Below the pieces are notes generated by a model. The model searched no databases, was not told the origin of the DNA, and saw only the letters and a list, made by a program, of their open reading frames with translations. A program made the translations under genes and the position numbers. From Sandaracinus amylolyticus (lineage in GTDB: Bacteria > Myxococcota_A > Polyangia > Polyangiales > Sandaracinaceae), in assembly GCF_021631985.1 (NCBI RefSeq), contig NZ_CP070225.1, forward strand, positions 10,540,001-10,604,000: a stretch of 64,000 bases of DNA. The letters are read 5' to 3'. Shown here piece after piece: positions 62,755 through 64,000 of this stretch. How positions within the stretch are numbered: position 1 is the first letter of the stretch; the number at the start of each line of letters is the position of its first letter.

Positions 62755-63633
62755 ATGGCGTCGAAGCAGATCGTCCTGATCACCGGTGGCACCGCGGGCA
62801 TCGGCAAACACACCGCGCTGCACCTGCACGCGCGCGGGCACCGCGTGATCGCGACCGGGCGCAACGAGAAGGCGATGGCCGAGCTGCGCCGGCACGGCAT
62901 CGAGACGGTCGCGCTCGACGTGACGAGCGCCGAGTCGATCCGCGCTGCGAAGGACACGATCGATCGCATGACCGAGGGCCACGGCGTCGACGTGCTCGTG
63001 AACAACGCGGGCTACGGGCTCTTCGGTCCGGTGGAGATGCTGTCCGACGAGGACGTGCGCGCGCAGTTCGACACCAACGTGTTCGGCCTGCTCGCGGTCA
63101 CGCGCGCGTTCGTGCCGCAGATGCGCGCACGCGGCGCGGGGCGCGTGATCAACGTGAGCAGCGTCGGCGGGCGCATGGTGTTCCCGCTGGGCGGCGTCTA
63201 TCACGCGACGAAGTACGCGGTGGAGGCGCTCAGCGACGCGCTGCGGATGGAGCTGCGCCAGTTCGGGATCCGGGTGTCGGTGATCGAGCCGGGGTACATC
63301 AAGACCGAGTTCACCGCGACGACGATGGGGCTGCTCCGCAAGTACGAGGCGGAGGGCTCGCCGTATGCGCGCGCGATGGCGGTCGCGGGGAAGGCCGACG
63401 AGGCGATCGGGCCGCTCGCGGTGGGGCCGGAGTCGGTCGCGCGGGCGATCGAGCACGCGGCGGTGTCGCGATGGCCGCGCGCCCGCTACGTCGCGCCGTT
63501 CTACAACGCGCTCGGGCCGGTGATGCTCGCGCTGCTGCCGCGCTGGCTGAGCGATTGGGCGTTCCGGCGCGTCGCGGGGCTGAACGCGGGCGCGCCCAGC
63601 GACGCGCCGCGGCTGCCGGCGCAGGCGGCGTGA
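62755..63633 (+). CDS. Short-chain dehydrogenase/reductase (SDR)
   Basis: This is a classical SDR of 292 residues that oxidises or reduces a hydroxyl/keto group with NAD(P). It shows the cofactor loop VLITGGTAGIGKHTA, the NNAGYG motif, catalytic Ser in VINVSSVGG and YxxxK in VYHATKYAVEAL. Basic ATGRNEKA after strand 2 suggests NADP. The C-terminal extension (LGPVMLALLPRWLSDWAFRRVAG) is hydrophobic and may associate with membrane, as in retinol-dehydrogenase-like SDRs. The start has GGAGG five bases upstream. It is probably under control of the TetR gene just before it. Confidence 0.93.
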   Translation: MASKQIVLITGGTAGIGKHTALHLHARGHRVIATGRNEKAMAELRRHGIETVALDVTSAESIRAAKDTIDRMTEGHGVDVLVNNAGYGLFGPVEMLSDEDVRAQFDTNVFGLLAVTRAFVPQMRARGAGRVINVSSVGGRMVFPLGGVYHATKYAVEALSDALRMELRQFGIRVSVIEPGYIKTEFTATTMGLLRKYEAEGSPYARAMAVAGKADEAIGPLAVGPESVARAIEHAAVSRWPRARYVAPFYNALGPVMLALLPRWLSDWAFRRVAGLNAGAPSDAPRLPAQAA

Positions 63634-63669
63634 CGCGGCGCGCGGGGCGCGTCGCGGCGAGGGCGGGGG

Positions 63670-63723
63670 CGAAGGCGGGTGAGGGGGCGAGGGCGGGTGA
63701 GGGGGCGAGGGCGGGTGAGGGGG
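63670..63723 (+). repeat. Three tandem copies of an 18-bp G-rich unit
   Basis: The unit CGAGGGCGGGTGAGGGGG (first copy with A for G at position 4) is repeated three times at 63670-63687, 63688-63705 and 63706-63723, then breaks off in CGAGGGCGCGCG. It lies 36 bases after the SDR stop. The frames that cross it are not protein-like. The remaining part up to 63939 is GC-rich and holds nothing I recognise. Confidence 0.7.
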
Positions 63724-63939
63724 CGAGGGCGCGCGCGAATGCGTGCGAGCGCGGGTGCGCGCTGCGCGCGGCATGGCGAGCCGGAACGCCGATCGCGGCG
63801 GCGCGACGGGCAGCTCGCGGATGCGGCACGCGGCACCTGGTGGGCCGAGTTCCCGCTCGGGTCGTGCACCGACATACGCACGTTGCGAGCTGACCGCGTC
63901 AACGGCGCGTCCTCGGCGCCGCTGCTCCGCGGCGGCGCC

Positions 63940-64000
63940 TCAGTCGACGATCGGGAAGCGCAGCTCGCGGCGCTCTTCGCCGCGCAGCACGACGATCGTG
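63940..64000 (-). CDS. C-terminal end of an unidentified gene, cut by window
   Basis: Reading the minus strand from the window end gives TIVVLRGEERRELRFPIVD and a stop. The strand-like pattern VVLRGEERRELRFPIV looks like the last beta strands of a PDZ-type or similar domain, as found at the end of some proteases. The rest is outside the window, so nothing more can be said. Confidence 0.45.
   Translation of the reverse strand, partial: TIVVLRGEERRELRFPIVD

Noticed and set aside
63471-63893. Gly/Ala/Arg-rich frame over the SDR end and the 18-bp tandem repeats
   Set aside because: It is produced by the DNA repeat and overlaps the SDR gene; no start site or domain supports it.

Overview
The window is very GC-rich chromosomal DNA with dense bacterial coding, and long spurious open frames lie antisense to most genes. 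It looks like a myxobacterium of the Polyangiales, possibly close to Sandaracinus. The evidence is many Cys-rich lipoproteins with Asp/Ala/Gly linkers, PEGA-repeat proteins, a protein kinase with a C-terminal membrane anchor, a MYXO-CTERM-like sorting tail, IPT/TIG, PPC and VWA surface proteins, and an FG-type GH18 chitinase. The taxonomic call is inference, because there is no rRNA in the window.

1-13.7 kb: the end of a histidine kinase, a lipoprotein chitinase, two small unknowns, a repeat-filled gap, a HATPase/STAS-like (DUF4325) protein, a GT39-type glycosyltransferase pair, and a run of secreted lipoproteins, including a VWA protein whose fold is interrupted by two PPC domains. 13.7-28.2 kb: a GlcD-type FAD oxidase, a carotenoid oxygenase, a PilZ/STAS-like protein, a VanY-like carboxypeptidase, a Ser/Thr kinase coupled to a TonB-dependent receptor that carries PEGA repeats, and a large secreted flavin oxidase with a lectin-like region.

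28.2-33.8 kb is the most distinctive locus. A single-module NRPS (formyltransferase, condensation-domain remnant, A domain split by a luciferase-like monooxygenase, carrier domain) is divergent from an AurF-like diiron N-oxygenase. It looks like a minimal two-gene natural-product system with no thioesterase or transporter beside it.

33.7-48.5 kb is housekeeping plus accessory genes: guaA in an ATGA-coupled operon, a lysozyme-like MYXO-CTERM protein, a response regulator, a rhomboid protease, rraA, guaB, an enoyl-CoA hydratase and an OYE-family reductase. Two copies of a 79-bp intergenic repeat sit just after stop codons, and an 86-bp-period tandem repeat with palindromes lies at 46.5 kb.

48.6-64 kb: an orphan BREX-type (DUF2791-like) ATPase, a REP-associated transposase (RAYT) with a structured palindrome upstream, an eight-repeat IPT/TIG protein, an AT-hook protein, a six-PEGA outer-membrane protein, a coupled ECF sigma/FecR/VWA operon, thymidylate kinase, a TetR/SDR pair with shared operator-like sites, and the last codons of a minus-strand gene. 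No tRNA, rRNA, CRISPR array or prophage was seen. Domain calls are by eye from motifs; no database search was run.
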